Shown here: piece after piece, positions 62,201 to 64,000 of the stretch | Layout: the number at the start of each line of letters is the position of its first letter | How positions within the stretch are numbered: position 1 is the stretch's first letter | Assembly (NCBI GenBank): GCA_037179385.1 | Contig: CM074184.1 | Coordinates: 16,820,001-16,884,000 of the forward strand | Reading direction: 5' to 3' | Source of the DNA: Holothuria scabra | Lineage: Eukaryota; Echinodermata; Holothuroidea; Aspidochirotida; Holothuriidae | Length of the DNA stretch: 64,000 nt | Translations under genes and position numbers: made by a program | The notes under the pieces: model-generated | Seen by the model: only the letters and a program-made list of their open reading frames with translations | What the model was told of the DNA's origin: nothing | Database searches by the model: none

Positions 62201-63207
62201 ATAATGATAAACCTCCAAAATTTGCATGTAGTTTAATATTTGCTGAATGATGTATATTTCTTAGAAACTTGATTTGTATCAAACAATTTCACATTTCATG
62301 GCAGTCTTTCAGATTAAGTGTTTAAGACTTGTCATAATAACCCTTTTGCTCTAATTGTAGTATGTTGGCCTGTTATCTTCATAGCTTTTATAAATTTTGA
62401 AAATGAACCTAACTGCATGTGTTGTAGGTTAAAGGTTAATATTCTAAATTGAAATTATGGTAGTAACCAACTTGATTTTTGAGAGTGAAACTTAGCAAGG
62501 ATGACTTGCATATAGATGGTGTAGACCTGTGCATTAATTGCTGGTGAATGTCAAGTTTTTCTCAGGTTTATGGTCGTTTGAACTCAAGAATCTTCATGTA
62601 CTGTTGTTTTGCATTAAGTGTTTTTATCTCTAGAGTGCCTCTAATGCCTGTCTCTCATGCTGTATTAACATGTTATTAAGCAGACTTGTCAAAAATTCTG
62701 GTATAACTTCCAAAGATGGAAGTAATCCGTAATATATTCCGGGGTAAGATATGGTGGGTGCATGCATGGTCATGGACCTGGCCTGTGGTTACCTATGTGG
62801 TTTCCCCTTAAAATATTTTGCCCACCTGGAAAATATATGCCTCTCTTTAGTACCTTGATTGGCTGTGGAGGGAATGAACTTTTACAAGATGTAAGTCTAA
62901 TGAAAGATAATCTATTATTCTATTGTCTTCAAAATACCAGACCAAGGTAGTTTTCTAAAAGTTTCATCCTGTAAAATTGGAACATTTCACTCAAAAGAAT
63001 CTGGATAACATTTGCAGATCTGTTCCTTACATATCCTTTATTTGTTCTAGAACTACTTTTGTAATTTTTCTTTTTCACCAATTTTAGTTTCAGATGTGAA
63101 TGATTGCCTTCCTTCACCATGTTTAAACGGTGGTCAGTGCACTGATATTGGTAATACCTTCCAGTGTGTCTGTGCTGCAGGATTTGAAGGCAATACATGT
63201 GCAATAA
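5138..63207 (+). CDS. Partial giant EGF/FN3 modular extracellular protein gene (37 intact internal exons)
   Basis: Spliced gene assembled by eye from domain-coding open segments flanked by AG acceptors and GT donors. All exons are phase 1-1. Exon order: three EGF, five FN3 exons (six FN3 domains), three EGF, three FN3, then 24 EGF of which one is dead. EGF exons are mostly 114 bp (38 codons); FN3 exons are 261-282 bp, and one of 582 bp encodes two domains. By family knowledge, tandem Ca-binding EGF domains form rigid rods and FN3 domains act as spacers or adhesion modules in matrix and cell-surface proteins. The product is therefore inferred to be secreted or membrane-anchored, fibropellin-like in its EGF array. 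Both termini lie outside the window, so signal peptide, anchor and true identity are unknown. No RGD was seen in the FN3 exons. Notch-like or tenascin-like relatives are possible but the domain order matches neither. Gene extent and domain calls are strong; the name is not. Confidence 0.9.
5950..6968 (-). mobile_element. CR1-like retroelement 3' fragment (dead RT)
   Basis: Minus-strand open frame 6968-6138 is closely related to the copy at 1281-3880 ([37 protein letters not shown]). The catalytic motif C reads LADNCILY instead of F-A-D-D, and the N-terminal half of the reverse transcriptase is missing. The 3' end at 5950-5975 carries the ggttctggttctgg tail. It lies in the intron between the first two EGF exons. 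Confidence 0.8.
6990..7452 (-). mobile_element. Third CR1-like 3' fragment, more diverged
   Basis: Starts with the same ggttctggttctggtgag end and the same gtgcaggcacagaaggct segment as the copies at 1281 and 5950. Similarity continues through the C-terminal coding sequence (cagccctcctatgctccagtg) and ends near gcgaatttcag. Several indels; no open frame. Confidence 0.75.
7453..9843. other. Rest of first intron, mostly without recognised features
   Basis: Contains short aggcctaggcct-type stretches (7600-7620), one strong hairpin (8027-8054) and AT-rich unique sequence. An aataaagaacttcaaacttt stretch near 8320-8340 looks like a retroelement tail but could not be assigned. No exon with EGF or FN3 pattern was found. 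Confidence 0.5.
8027..8054. repeat. Perfect 12-bp-stem hairpin
   Basis: TCCCCCCTTTCC (8027-8038), loop ggat, GGAAAGGGGGGA (8043-8054). Perfect inverted repeat inside an intron. No flanking signal explains it; chance, a small foldback remnant or a structured RNA segment are possible. Confidence 0.7.
9844..9963 (+). CDS. Exon: EGF-like domain, VDDC type
   Basis: Acceptor ctcag, donor gtaagt, 40 codons. Reads [16 protein letters not shown] then TDIGNTFQC, with six cysteines and the Asx-hydroxylation pattern. Two codons longer at its start than its paralogue at 25048. It founds the first VDDC/DIDEC exon pair with 12746. Confidence 0.92.
10620..11424. mobile_element. MITE with 27-bp terminal inverted repeats and TA ends
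   Basis: Left end taccgtatgtactctattaa continuing atgcccc; the right end is its reverse complement with one mismatch (ggggcatttaatagagtaaa, then tacggta). TA at both outer edges suggests a TA target duplication, as in the Tc1/mariner type. Subterminal taataaac[ag]ccccct repeats occur inside both ends. No transposase; about 800 bp. Confidence 0.72.
12746..12859 (+). CDS. Exon: cbEGF domain, DIDEC type
   Basis: Acceptor tgtag, donor gtaagt, 38 codons. Reads [16 protein letters not shown], with six cysteines. The calcium consensus D-I-D-E-C is intact, but the aromatic of the hydroxylation pattern is Val (NAVQC). It carries a C-x-S-x-P-C O-glucosylation motif. Confidence 0.93.
14041..14277 (-). 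mobile_element. tRNA-derived SINE, copy 1
   Basis: Minus strand: tRNA-like head with B box GGTTCGATTCC, a body ending in aactccatctaact, and a short CTAACT tail. Flanked by ctga[ag]tagctcaa at 14028-14040 and 14278-14290, a 13-bp target-site duplication with one mismatch. Confidence 0.85.
15217..15498 (+). CDS. Exon: fibronectin type III domain (FN3-a, copy 1)
   Basis: Acceptor ggcag, donor gtatgt, 94 codons, one whole FN3 domain. Hallmarks: the B-strand Trp in VELTWDH, and the late Leu..Tyr pair in [14 protein letters not shown]. About 18 base differences in 282 from the exon at 28452, so it is a duplicate. Confidence 0.92.
16239..16375. mobile_element. Small foldback MITE, family 1 copy A
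   Basis: Arms cagacctattgccaaatagc... and ...attgcttttggaaaattgtctg are inverted repeats of about 50 bp with a central loop. Same arm sequence as 45014-45164. Confidence 0.7.
16653..16953. mobile_element. MITE family 2, copy A
   Basis: About 300 bp. Ends aaaggtacaatcctctcacc and gtttgggatgagaaaattgg-gccttt are inverted repeats of about 26 bp. ACTTT occurs on both sides as a candidate 5-bp target duplication. The interior matches the copy at 26685. Confidence 0.65.
17293..17568 (+). CDS. Exon: fibronectin type III domain (FN3-b, copy 1)
   Basis: Acceptor tacag, donor gtgaga, 92 codons. FN3 Trp in RFEWLPP and the Leu..Tyr pair in [13 protein letters not shown]. About nine base differences in 276 from the exon at 30072, mostly replacement changes. 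Confidence 0.93.
17569..18404. other. Intron without recognised features
   Basis: AT-rich intron between FN3-b and FN3-c. A short direct repeat aataaatggtaaagtc occurs twice at 18230-18270. Nothing else seen. Confidence 0.5.
18405..18668 (+). CDS. Exon: fibronectin type III domain (FN3-c, copy 1)
   Basis: Acceptor tgcag, donor gtaagt, 88 codons. FN3 Trp in LNVLWDPED and [13 protein letters not shown] near the end. Paralogue of 31761. Lies 836 bp after FN3-b. Confidence 0.92.
18669..20927. other. Intron without recognised features
   Basis: 2.26 kb between FN3-c and FN3-d. Small open frames on both strands lack domain patterns and splice context. A less AT-rich part at 19730-20770 may hold an old repeat, but no ends were found. 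Confidence 0.45.
20928..21188 (+). CDS. Exon: fibronectin type III domain (FN3-d, single copy)
   Basis: Acceptor tgtag, donor gtaaga, 87 codons. Reads [13 protein letters not shown]..., with [13 protein letters not shown] typical of FN3. The usual B-strand Trp is replaced by Tyr (TITIDYTEI). No counterpart was found in the second FN3 block. Confidence 0.88.
21894..22107 (+). mobile_element. tRNA-derived SINE, copy 2 (5'-truncated)
   Basis: Starts inside the tRNA-like head (gacttccagtaggggggtcc), then the shared body gactttaaaaatggaacc, cagcataagcaatggagta and the end actccatctagc. ttttattcaa flanks both sides (ending 21893, and 22109-22118) as target duplication. Confidence 0.75.
22727..23308 (+). 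CDS. Exon: two fibronectin type III domains in one exon (FN3-e and FN3-f)
   Basis: Acceptor ttcag after a long T tract, donor gtgggt, 194 codons. Domain one has FTITWEDVS and [13 protein letters not shown]. Domain two has [10 protein letters not shown] and [13 protein letters not shown]. It is the only FN3 exon with two domains and no intron between them: either intron loss, or a pair that never acquired one. No second copy in the window. Confidence 0.9.
23559..23911. mobile_element. Long-armed foldback element
   Basis: Arms of about 140 bp pair imperfectly: actccaaat..., attacgtgaaatagccctta, aaaacctgacttttgggtg and aagtcaggtttttacttgat are each found as reverse complement on the right side (to 23911). 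Short central loop around 23700-23770. No coding capacity. Confidence 0.7.
24333..24455 (+). CDS. Exon: EGF-like domain, non-calcium NPC type
   Basis: Acceptor cacag, donor gtagga, 41 codons. Reads [16 protein letters not shown] with six cysteines. It lacks the D-x-[DN]-E-C calcium motif, and the third-to-fourth cysteine loop is nine residues instead of eight. Paralogue of 45306. It closes the first FN3 block. Confidence 0.9.
25048..25161 (+). CDS. Exon: EGF-like domain, VDDC type
   Basis: Acceptor cttag, donor gtaagc, 38 codons. Reads [15 protein letters not shown] then [11 protein letters not shown], with six cysteines and the Asx-hydroxylation pattern. Near-copy of 9844 and 33142; it starts the duplicated EGF-EGF-FN3-FN3-FN3 block. 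Confidence 0.93.
26376..26489 (+). CDS. Exon: cbEGF domain, DIDEC type
   Basis: Acceptor cttag, donor gtaagt, 38 codons. Reads [16 protein letters not shown], with INAVQCTC later. Same Val in place of the hydroxylation-site aromatic as 12746, of which it is the duplicate. Confidence 0.93.
26490..28451. other. Intron with MITE and a recurrent intronic block
   Basis: Besides the MITE at 26685, the stretch around 27340-27480 is similar to 33617-33730 and 56357-56470 (ttgtcattggtatg, catgaaccaactca). The 78-codon open frame at 27344 is not conserved as protein in those copies, so I treat it as duplicated intron, not a gene. Confidence 0.55.
26685..26981. mobile_element. MITE family 2, copy B
   Basis: Ends aaggtccaaacctctcttac and gtttggggtgagagtgatag-gccttt. 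The interior gcaataaa.tgagatt..ctctggataag and tgtgggaggggcttaat are shared with 16653-16953. ATTTC flanks both sides as a candidate target duplication. It sits in a different intron from copy A, so the two insertions were independent. Confidence 0.65.
28452..28733 (+). CDS. Exon: fibronectin type III domain (FN3-a, copy 2)
   Basis: Acceptor gtcag, donor gtatgt, 94 codons, same length and boundaries as 15217. Reads [19 protein letters not shown]. About 94% identical in DNA to copy 1 while most of the flanking intron is not recognisably similar. Confidence 0.93.
28734..31760. other. Introns around FN3-b copy 2 without recognised features
   Basis: The introns 28734-30071 and 30348-31760 show AT-rich sequence with homopolymer runs. 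Little similarity to the corresponding introns of the first FN3 block beyond the exon edges. Confidence 0.5.
30072..30347 (+). CDS. Exon: fibronectin type III domain (FN3-b, copy 2)
   Basis: Acceptor tacag, donor gtgaga, 92 codons. About 97% identical in DNA to 17293. Similarity also covers roughly 17 bp before the acceptor, then stops. Confidence 0.93.
31761..32024 (+). CDS. Exon: fibronectin type III domain (FN3-c, copy 2)
   Basis: Acceptor ttcag, donor gtgagt, 88 codons. Paralogue of 18405 with LNVLWDPED and [13 protein letters not shown]. More diverged than the FN3-a and FN3-b pairs. The following exon is EGF, so the d, e and f domains were not carried in, or were lost from, this block. 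Confidence 0.92.
32025..33141. other. Intron without recognised features
   Basis: Between FN3-c copy 2 and the next EGF exon. Nothing domain-like or repetitive was recognised. Confidence 0.5.
33142..33255 (+). CDS. Exon: EGF-like domain, EDDC type
   Basis: Acceptor ttcag, donor gtaagt, 38 codons. Reads [15 protein letters not shown] then TDIGDTFQC, with six cysteines and the hydroxylation pattern kept. Third member of the VDDC group; opens the long EGF array. Confidence 0.93.
33256..35848. other. Introns flanking exon 34445
   Basis: 33256-34444 includes a copy of the recurrent intronic block near 33617-33730. 34559-35848 is AT-rich, and its last ~270 bp (from about 35580) aligns with 39950-40224, marking the edge of the block duplication. 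Confidence 0.55.
34445..34558 (+). CDS. Exon: cbEGF domain, DIDEC type
   Basis: Acceptor catag, donor gtaagt, 38 codons. Reads [16 protein letters not shown], then [11 protein letters not shown]. Second member of its VDDC/DIDEC pair, with a C-x-S-x-P-C O-glucose motif and Val at the hydroxylation aromatic. Confidence 0.93.
35849..35962 (+). CDS. Exon: cbEGF domain, DTNEC type
   Basis: Acceptor ttcag, donor gtaact, 38 codons. Reads [16 protein letters not shown], then [14 protein letters not shown]. First exon of a block repeated from 40225; the flanking intron sequence is also similar to that around 40225. Confidence 0.93.
35963..37487. other. Intron of first EGF block
   Basis: The first ~100 bp resembles the starts of the introns after 40338, 42827 and 43445 (shared cttcctccc and aaaatatatgc). 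The rest is AT-rich with no recognised element. Confidence 0.55.
37488..37601 (+). CDS. Exon: cbEGF domain, EIDEC type
   Basis: Acceptor tacag, donor gtagtt, 38 codons. Reads [16 protein letters not shown], with [10 protein letters not shown] later. The hydroxylation and O-glucose motifs are both present. The next intron carries a 356-bp MITE. Confidence 0.93.
37770..38125. mobile_element. MITE with 11-bp terminal inverted repeats and 10-bp target duplication
   Basis: Ends agtgtttgcac and gtgcaaacact; interior rich in gggtaccc palindromes. Exact direct repeat acaacaaagt at 37760-37769 and 38126-38135. The paralogous intron at 43680-43700 has the single uninterrupted site (aaataacaaagtag), showing the insertion directly. 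356 bp, no coding capacity. Confidence 0.85.
38182..38295 (+). CDS. Exon: cbEGF domain, EINEC type
   Basis: Acceptor tacag, donor gtgaga, 38 codons. Reads [16 protein letters not shown], then [11 protein letters not shown]. The following intron aligns by eye with that after 43848, identifying 43735 as the block partner. Confidence 0.93.
38868..39110 (+). mobile_element. tRNA-derived SINE, copy 3
   Basis: Head tgcatggtcaagtaggtaga followed by a B-box-like gtttgagtcctgg, body gactttaaaaactgaacc, and the end aaactccatctagcc. Ends are approximate; no clean target duplication was found. Absent from the aligned intron of the second block near 44380. Confidence 0.75.
40225..40338 (+). CDS. Exon: cbEGF domain, DTNEC type
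   Basis: Acceptor ttcag, donor gtaact, 38 codons. Reads [16 protein letters not shown], with [11 protein letters not shown] later. Partner of 35849; about 270 bp of upstream intron is also recognisably shared. Confidence 0.93.
40550..41870 (+). repeat. Degenerate ~150-bp tandem array with DR1-like motifs
   Basis: The motif [gt]cccatat or ggtcatac followed by ..agtagatgaa.cc recurs at about 40616, 40759, 40918, 41221, 41367, 41524 and 41828, roughly every 150 bp. Units carry ggtcaaaggtcat and tctcaagg..ggtaacagtgaggga. Exact AGGTCA-A-AGGTCA copies lie at 40654-40666 and 40800-40812. Related single units occur in other introns (44450-45000, 49400-49690, 55130-55620, 60000-60370). Confidence 0.7.
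40654..40666 (+). promoter_or_regulatory. DR1-type nuclear receptor half-site pair (sequence match only)
   Basis: AGGTCA-A-AGGTCA, the consensus DR1 bound by RXR, HNF4 and COUP-TF type receptors. Repeated at 40800-40812; TGGTCA-A-AGGTCA is at 49649-49661 and 60136-60148. It lies in a repeat, so binding is unproven. Confidence 0.4.
42714..42827 (+). CDS. Exon: cbEGF domain, EIDEC type
   Basis: Acceptor aacag, donor gtaatt, 38 codons. Reads [16 protein letters not shown], then [11 protein letters not shown]. Extra member of the second block relative to the first, which has three exons here instead of four. Confidence 0.92.
43332..43445 (+). CDS. Exon: cbEGF domain, ETNEC type
   Basis: Acceptor tacag, donor gtaatt, 38 codons. 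Reads [16 protein letters not shown], then [10 protein letters not shown]. The usual Leu after the second cysteine is Met. Separated from 43735 by a 289-bp intron that contains the empty site of the 37770 MITE. Confidence 0.92.
43735..43848 (+). CDS. Exon: cbEGF domain, EIDEC type
   Basis: Acceptor tacag, donor gtgaga, 38 codons. Reads [16 protein letters not shown], then [13 protein letters not shown]. Closes the second block; partner of 38182. Confidence 0.93.
45014..45164. mobile_element. Small foldback MITE, family 1 copy B
   Basis: Arms agacctatttccaactagc... and ...gccatttggaaataggtct pair over about 50 bp; both include tgtgggatagagttttgg or its complement. The aligned intron of the first block lacks it near 39740. 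Confidence 0.78.
45306..45428 (+). CDS. Exon: EGF-like domain, non-calcium NPC type
   Basis: Acceptor tacag, donor gtagga, 41 codons. Reads [16 protein letters not shown], then [13 protein letters not shown], with six cysteines. No calcium consensus. Paralogue of 24333, with the same nine-residue middle loop and the same length. Confidence 0.9.
46218..46331 (+). CDS. Exon: EGF-like domain, VDDC type
   Basis: Acceptor cttag, donor gtaagt, 38 codons. Reads [16 protein letters not shown], then [11 protein letters not shown], with six cysteines and the hydroxylation pattern. It follows the NPC-type EGF just as 25048 does. Confidence 0.93.
   Translation: MWMIASLHHVKTVVSVLILVIPFSVSVLQDLMAIHVQ
47243..47356 (+). 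CDS. Exon: cbEGF domain, DINEC type
   Basis: Acceptor aatag, donor gtaagt, 38 codons. Reads [16 protein letters not shown], then [11 protein letters not shown]. The hydroxylation aromatic (Phe) is present, unlike 12746, 26376 and 34445. O-glucose motif present. Confidence 0.93.
48520..48633 (+). CDS. Exon: cbEGF domain, DIDEC type
   Basis: Acceptor catag, donor gtaagt, 38 codons. Reads [16 protein letters not shown], then RDMVNGFQC. One of four nearly identical exons (with 52572, 56887 and 62056). Confidence 0.93.
49173..49398 (+). mobile_element. tRNA-derived SINE, copy 4
   Basis: Head ctgcatggtcaagtggttag with a full tRNA-like arm region, then the body cagcataagcaatggagga and the end aactccatctaactgactaa. 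Perfect 10-bp target duplication tagattttga at 49163-49172 and 49399-49408. Confidence 0.88.
49804..49917 (+). CDS. Exon: cbEGF domain, ALGQC type
   Basis: Acceptor cgtag, donor gtaagt, 38 codons. Reads [16 protein letters not shown], then IDMINSVQC. The O-glucose motif is absent (ALGQ). Closest paralogue of the dead exon at 59299, sharing ALGQC and DMIN. Confidence 0.92.
49918..52313. other. Introns flanking exon 50389
   Basis: The 50503-52313 intron (1.8 kb) includes the stretch 50840-51180, related to 52970-53290 (gtaagaaa, gagagt, cctgttaaa, ggaaaactt). Small open frames there are not conserved. Nothing else seen. Confidence 0.5.
50389..50502 (+). CDS. Exon: cbEGF domain, AAGEC type
   Basis: Acceptor cttag, donor gtaagt, 38 codons. 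Reads [16 protein letters not shown], then IDMVNGFQC. Calcium and hydroxylation motifs are present; the O-glucose Ser is replaced by Ala. Confidence 0.93.
52314..52424 (+). CDS. Exon: cbEGF domain with one-codon deletion
   Basis: Acceptor catag, donor gtgagt, 37 codons. Reads [15 protein letters not shown]. The first two cysteines are three residues apart instead of four, so one codon was lost in frame. All six cysteines remain. The next exon is only 147 bp away. Confidence 0.92.
52572..52685 (+). CDS. Exon: cbEGF domain, DINEC type
   Basis: Acceptor catag, donor gtaagc, 38 codons. Reads [16 protein letters not shown], then RDMVNGFQC. Differs by a base or two at most from the exon at 56887. 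The intron before it is the shortest in the window (147 bp). Confidence 0.93.
54071..54184 (+). CDS. Exon: cbEGF domain, DINEC type
   Basis: Acceptor cttag, donor gtaagt, 38 codons. Reads [16 protein letters not shown], then [14 protein letters not shown]. Six cysteines, with calcium, hydroxylation and O-glucose motifs all present. Confidence 0.93.
54811..54924 (+). CDS. Exon: cbEGF domain, AAGQC type
   Basis: Acceptor cttag, donor gtaagt, 38 codons. Reads [16 protein letters not shown], then IDMVNGFQC, ending FCET. Paralogue of 50389; no O-glucose Ser. Confidence 0.93.
56887..57000 (+). CDS. Exon: cbEGF domain, DINEC type
   Basis: Acceptor catag, donor gtaagt, 38 codons. Reads [16 protein letters not shown], then RDMVNGFQC. 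Preceded by about 300 bp of intron that is also similar to the sequence before 62056. Confidence 0.93.
57001..58397. other. Intron with short direct repeat
   Basis: gattaaagcattatgcaga occurs twice in tandem near 57398-57445. The rest is AT-rich, with a possible small inverted-repeat remnant around 57945-58095. No exon seen. Confidence 0.45.
58398..58511 (+). CDS. Exon: EGF-like domain, VNDC type
   Basis: Acceptor ttcag (a second AG lies six bases upstream), donor gtaagt, 38 codons. Reads [16 protein letters not shown], then [11 protein letters not shown]. Partner of 63094, sharing the upstream stretch ending caattttagtttcag. Confidence 0.92.
59299..59412 (+). pseudogene. Decayed cbEGF exon (lost sixth cysteine, lost splice donor)
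   Basis: Acceptor atatag is intact and the 114-bp body reads [16 protein letters not shown], then IDMINAVQC, clearly an EGF exon related to 49804. The sixth cysteine codon is CGT (Arg) at 59403-59405 where paralogues have TGT. The bases after the expected end at 59412 are ctaatt where paralogues have gtaagt, so the donor is gone. Read-through reaches a stop about 30 bases on. Because exons are phase 1-1, skipping it joins 58398-58511 to 62056-62169 in frame. A sequencing error would have to hit two sites. Confidence 0.8.
60396..60640 (+). mobile_element. tRNA-derived SINE, copy 5 (best preserved)
   Basis: The head runs from the A-box region tggtctaacggtagagc to the T-arm-like cctgggttctattcccagg. 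Then body gactctaaaaaatggaacc, cagtgagccacacctgg, and the end aatctccatctaactaact. Flanked by gca[tc]gaact[ag]gaa at 60383-60395 and 60641-60653, a 13-bp target duplication with two mismatches. The acceptor stem does not pair, so it is not a functional tRNA gene. Confidence 0.88.
60654..62055. other. Intron before exon 62056
   Basis: The last ~330 bp (from about 61720) aligns with 56580-56886, supporting duplication of the 56887-58511 exon pair. The stretch 61100-61500 is less AT-rich but holds no recognised feature. Confidence 0.5.
62056..62169 (+). CDS. Exon: cbEGF domain, DINEC type
   Basis: Acceptor catag, donor gtaagt, 38 codons. Reads [16 protein letters not shown], then RDMVNGFQC. Member of the near-identical exon set; pairs with 63094 as 56887 pairs with 58398. 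Confidence 0.93.
62170..63093. other. Intron without recognised features
   Basis: Between the last two exons in the window. Its final ~35 bp match the sequence before exon 58398. The first ~400 bp resemble the start of the intron after 57000. Confidence 0.5.
63094..63207 (+). CDS. Exon: EGF-like domain, VNDC type (last exon in window)
   Basis: Acceptor ttcag, donor gtaagc, 38 codons. Reads [16 protein letters not shown], then [11 protein letters not shown]. It ends in a working donor, so the gene continues right of the window. By analogy with the other pairs the next exon should be a DI[DN]EC-type EGF. Confidence 0.92.
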
Positions 63208-64000
63208 GTAAGCAATTTAGTAATGAATTCAATGTAATTACAGGTAAAATAATATCCTACACAATAAATTTTGTCAATCCAAAGGTAATATGCAGGGTTG
63301 GTGTTAGCTTTATTGCTTGCATTCTGTTGTGAATTTGTGGCCTAAAACACAGAGAAAGAAAAAGTTGCCGACCACATTTTTTAAATGTAGGGAAATATTT
63401 CTTTGAAAACTTGACCATGATGAAATGATTCTTCTTACTTTTAGTTACATCCTCCACCTTTGCCTGATAACCTCTCATCGCTTCAGGAAGGAATTGAAGC
63501 ACACTAGATGCACACTTGATATAGTTGTGTTTCACATCTGATTAATTGATTGACAGTAACAGATACTGTAAAGTAAAATACACAAAAAGTTGTGTAACAT
63601 TTGGGGTTAGCTTACAAGTATGTGATAATTGCTTTTCACACAGTGTGAACACAATGAAAGCATATCTCATTTGAGAGCGCAGATCATGTAACAAACTCAG
63701 ATACCAGTTACACCCCACACCGCCTTTAATCTACTGGGGTGTCTATGCAGCTTTCTAAAGAGGAAATGTGACAGCATGACACTCTGGTTTGTTGGAAGTG
63801 GATGAGCTGTCCAGTTATTTTTCAAATCCACCTTGTTATGGATATGCAGTTGTTCACAGTACTTTACATTACTGATGCAGTACTGTTCAAACATGTAAAA
63901 TTACCAACTGTGAGATACTTAGATGTAGAATTGAATTTGATCTGGCATCTGATGTGGTAGCTGCTTATGCTACATTCCATTGCTCCATGGAGTAGTGTTA
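63208..64000. other. Intron start, running off the window
   Basis: Follows the last donor. AT-rich, with no exon or mobile element recognised. Confidence 0.5.

Noticed and set aside
62929..63204. Antisense open frames over EGF exons (for example minus 62929-63204, 46029-46379, 9793-10017)
   Set aside because: They recur because the EGF exons are duplicated, and they are mirror images of real coding sequence.
1..64000. CRISPR array, operon or prokaryotic features
   Set aside because: The spaced EGF exons are coding, the introns have GT..AG ends, and no short direct repeats with regular spacers were seen.

Overview
The window is animal nuclear DNA: AT-rich, with many short exons bounded by GT..AG introns and several families of transposable elements. 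One gene dominates. It runs on the + strand from at least 5138 to 63207 and continues past the right edge, probably also to the left. I read 37 intact internal exons (about 5,814 coding bases, 1,938 codons) plus one decayed exon. No start codon, signal peptide, membrane segment or stop codon is visible. Every exon is a multiple of three and begins and ends in phase 1, so each can be duplicated or skipped without breaking the frame. Products are 29 intact EGF-like domains (mostly Ca-binding type with an Asx-hydroxylation motif) and nine fibronectin type III (FN3) domains: a large extracellular or cell-surface modular protein resembling fibropellin-like proteins. The organism is most likely a marine invertebrate deuterostome (echinoderm, hemichordate or similar). 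That is inferred from the gene style, CR1-like retroelements and repeated GGTCAAAGGTCA segments, and is not proven.

Layout. 1-5137: retroelement graveyard with CR1-like non-LTR fragments, a nested SINE-like insertion with a U2 snRNA head, and a long inverted-repeat element. 5138-12859: three EGF exons. 15217-23308: five FN3 exons coding six domains. 24333-26489: three EGF exons. 28452-32024: three FN3 exons that repeat the first three of the earlier FN3 block. 33142-63207: 24 EGF exons, one of them (59299-59412) dead. Introns hold tRNA-derived SINEs (five copies), several MITE/foldback families and a degenerate ~150-bp tandem array with nuclear-receptor-like DR1 motifs.

How it works together. 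The gene grew by repeated duplication of exon-plus-intron blocks. Clear cases are 25.0-33.1 kb copying 9.8-18.7 kb, about 35.2-39.8 kb paired with about 39.9-45.3 kb, and 56.6-58.5 kb paired with 61.7-63.2 kb. Private transposon insertions in one copy, with the matching empty site in the other, order some events. Nothing bacterial, viral, CRISPR or RNA-gene-like (other than derived heads) was found.
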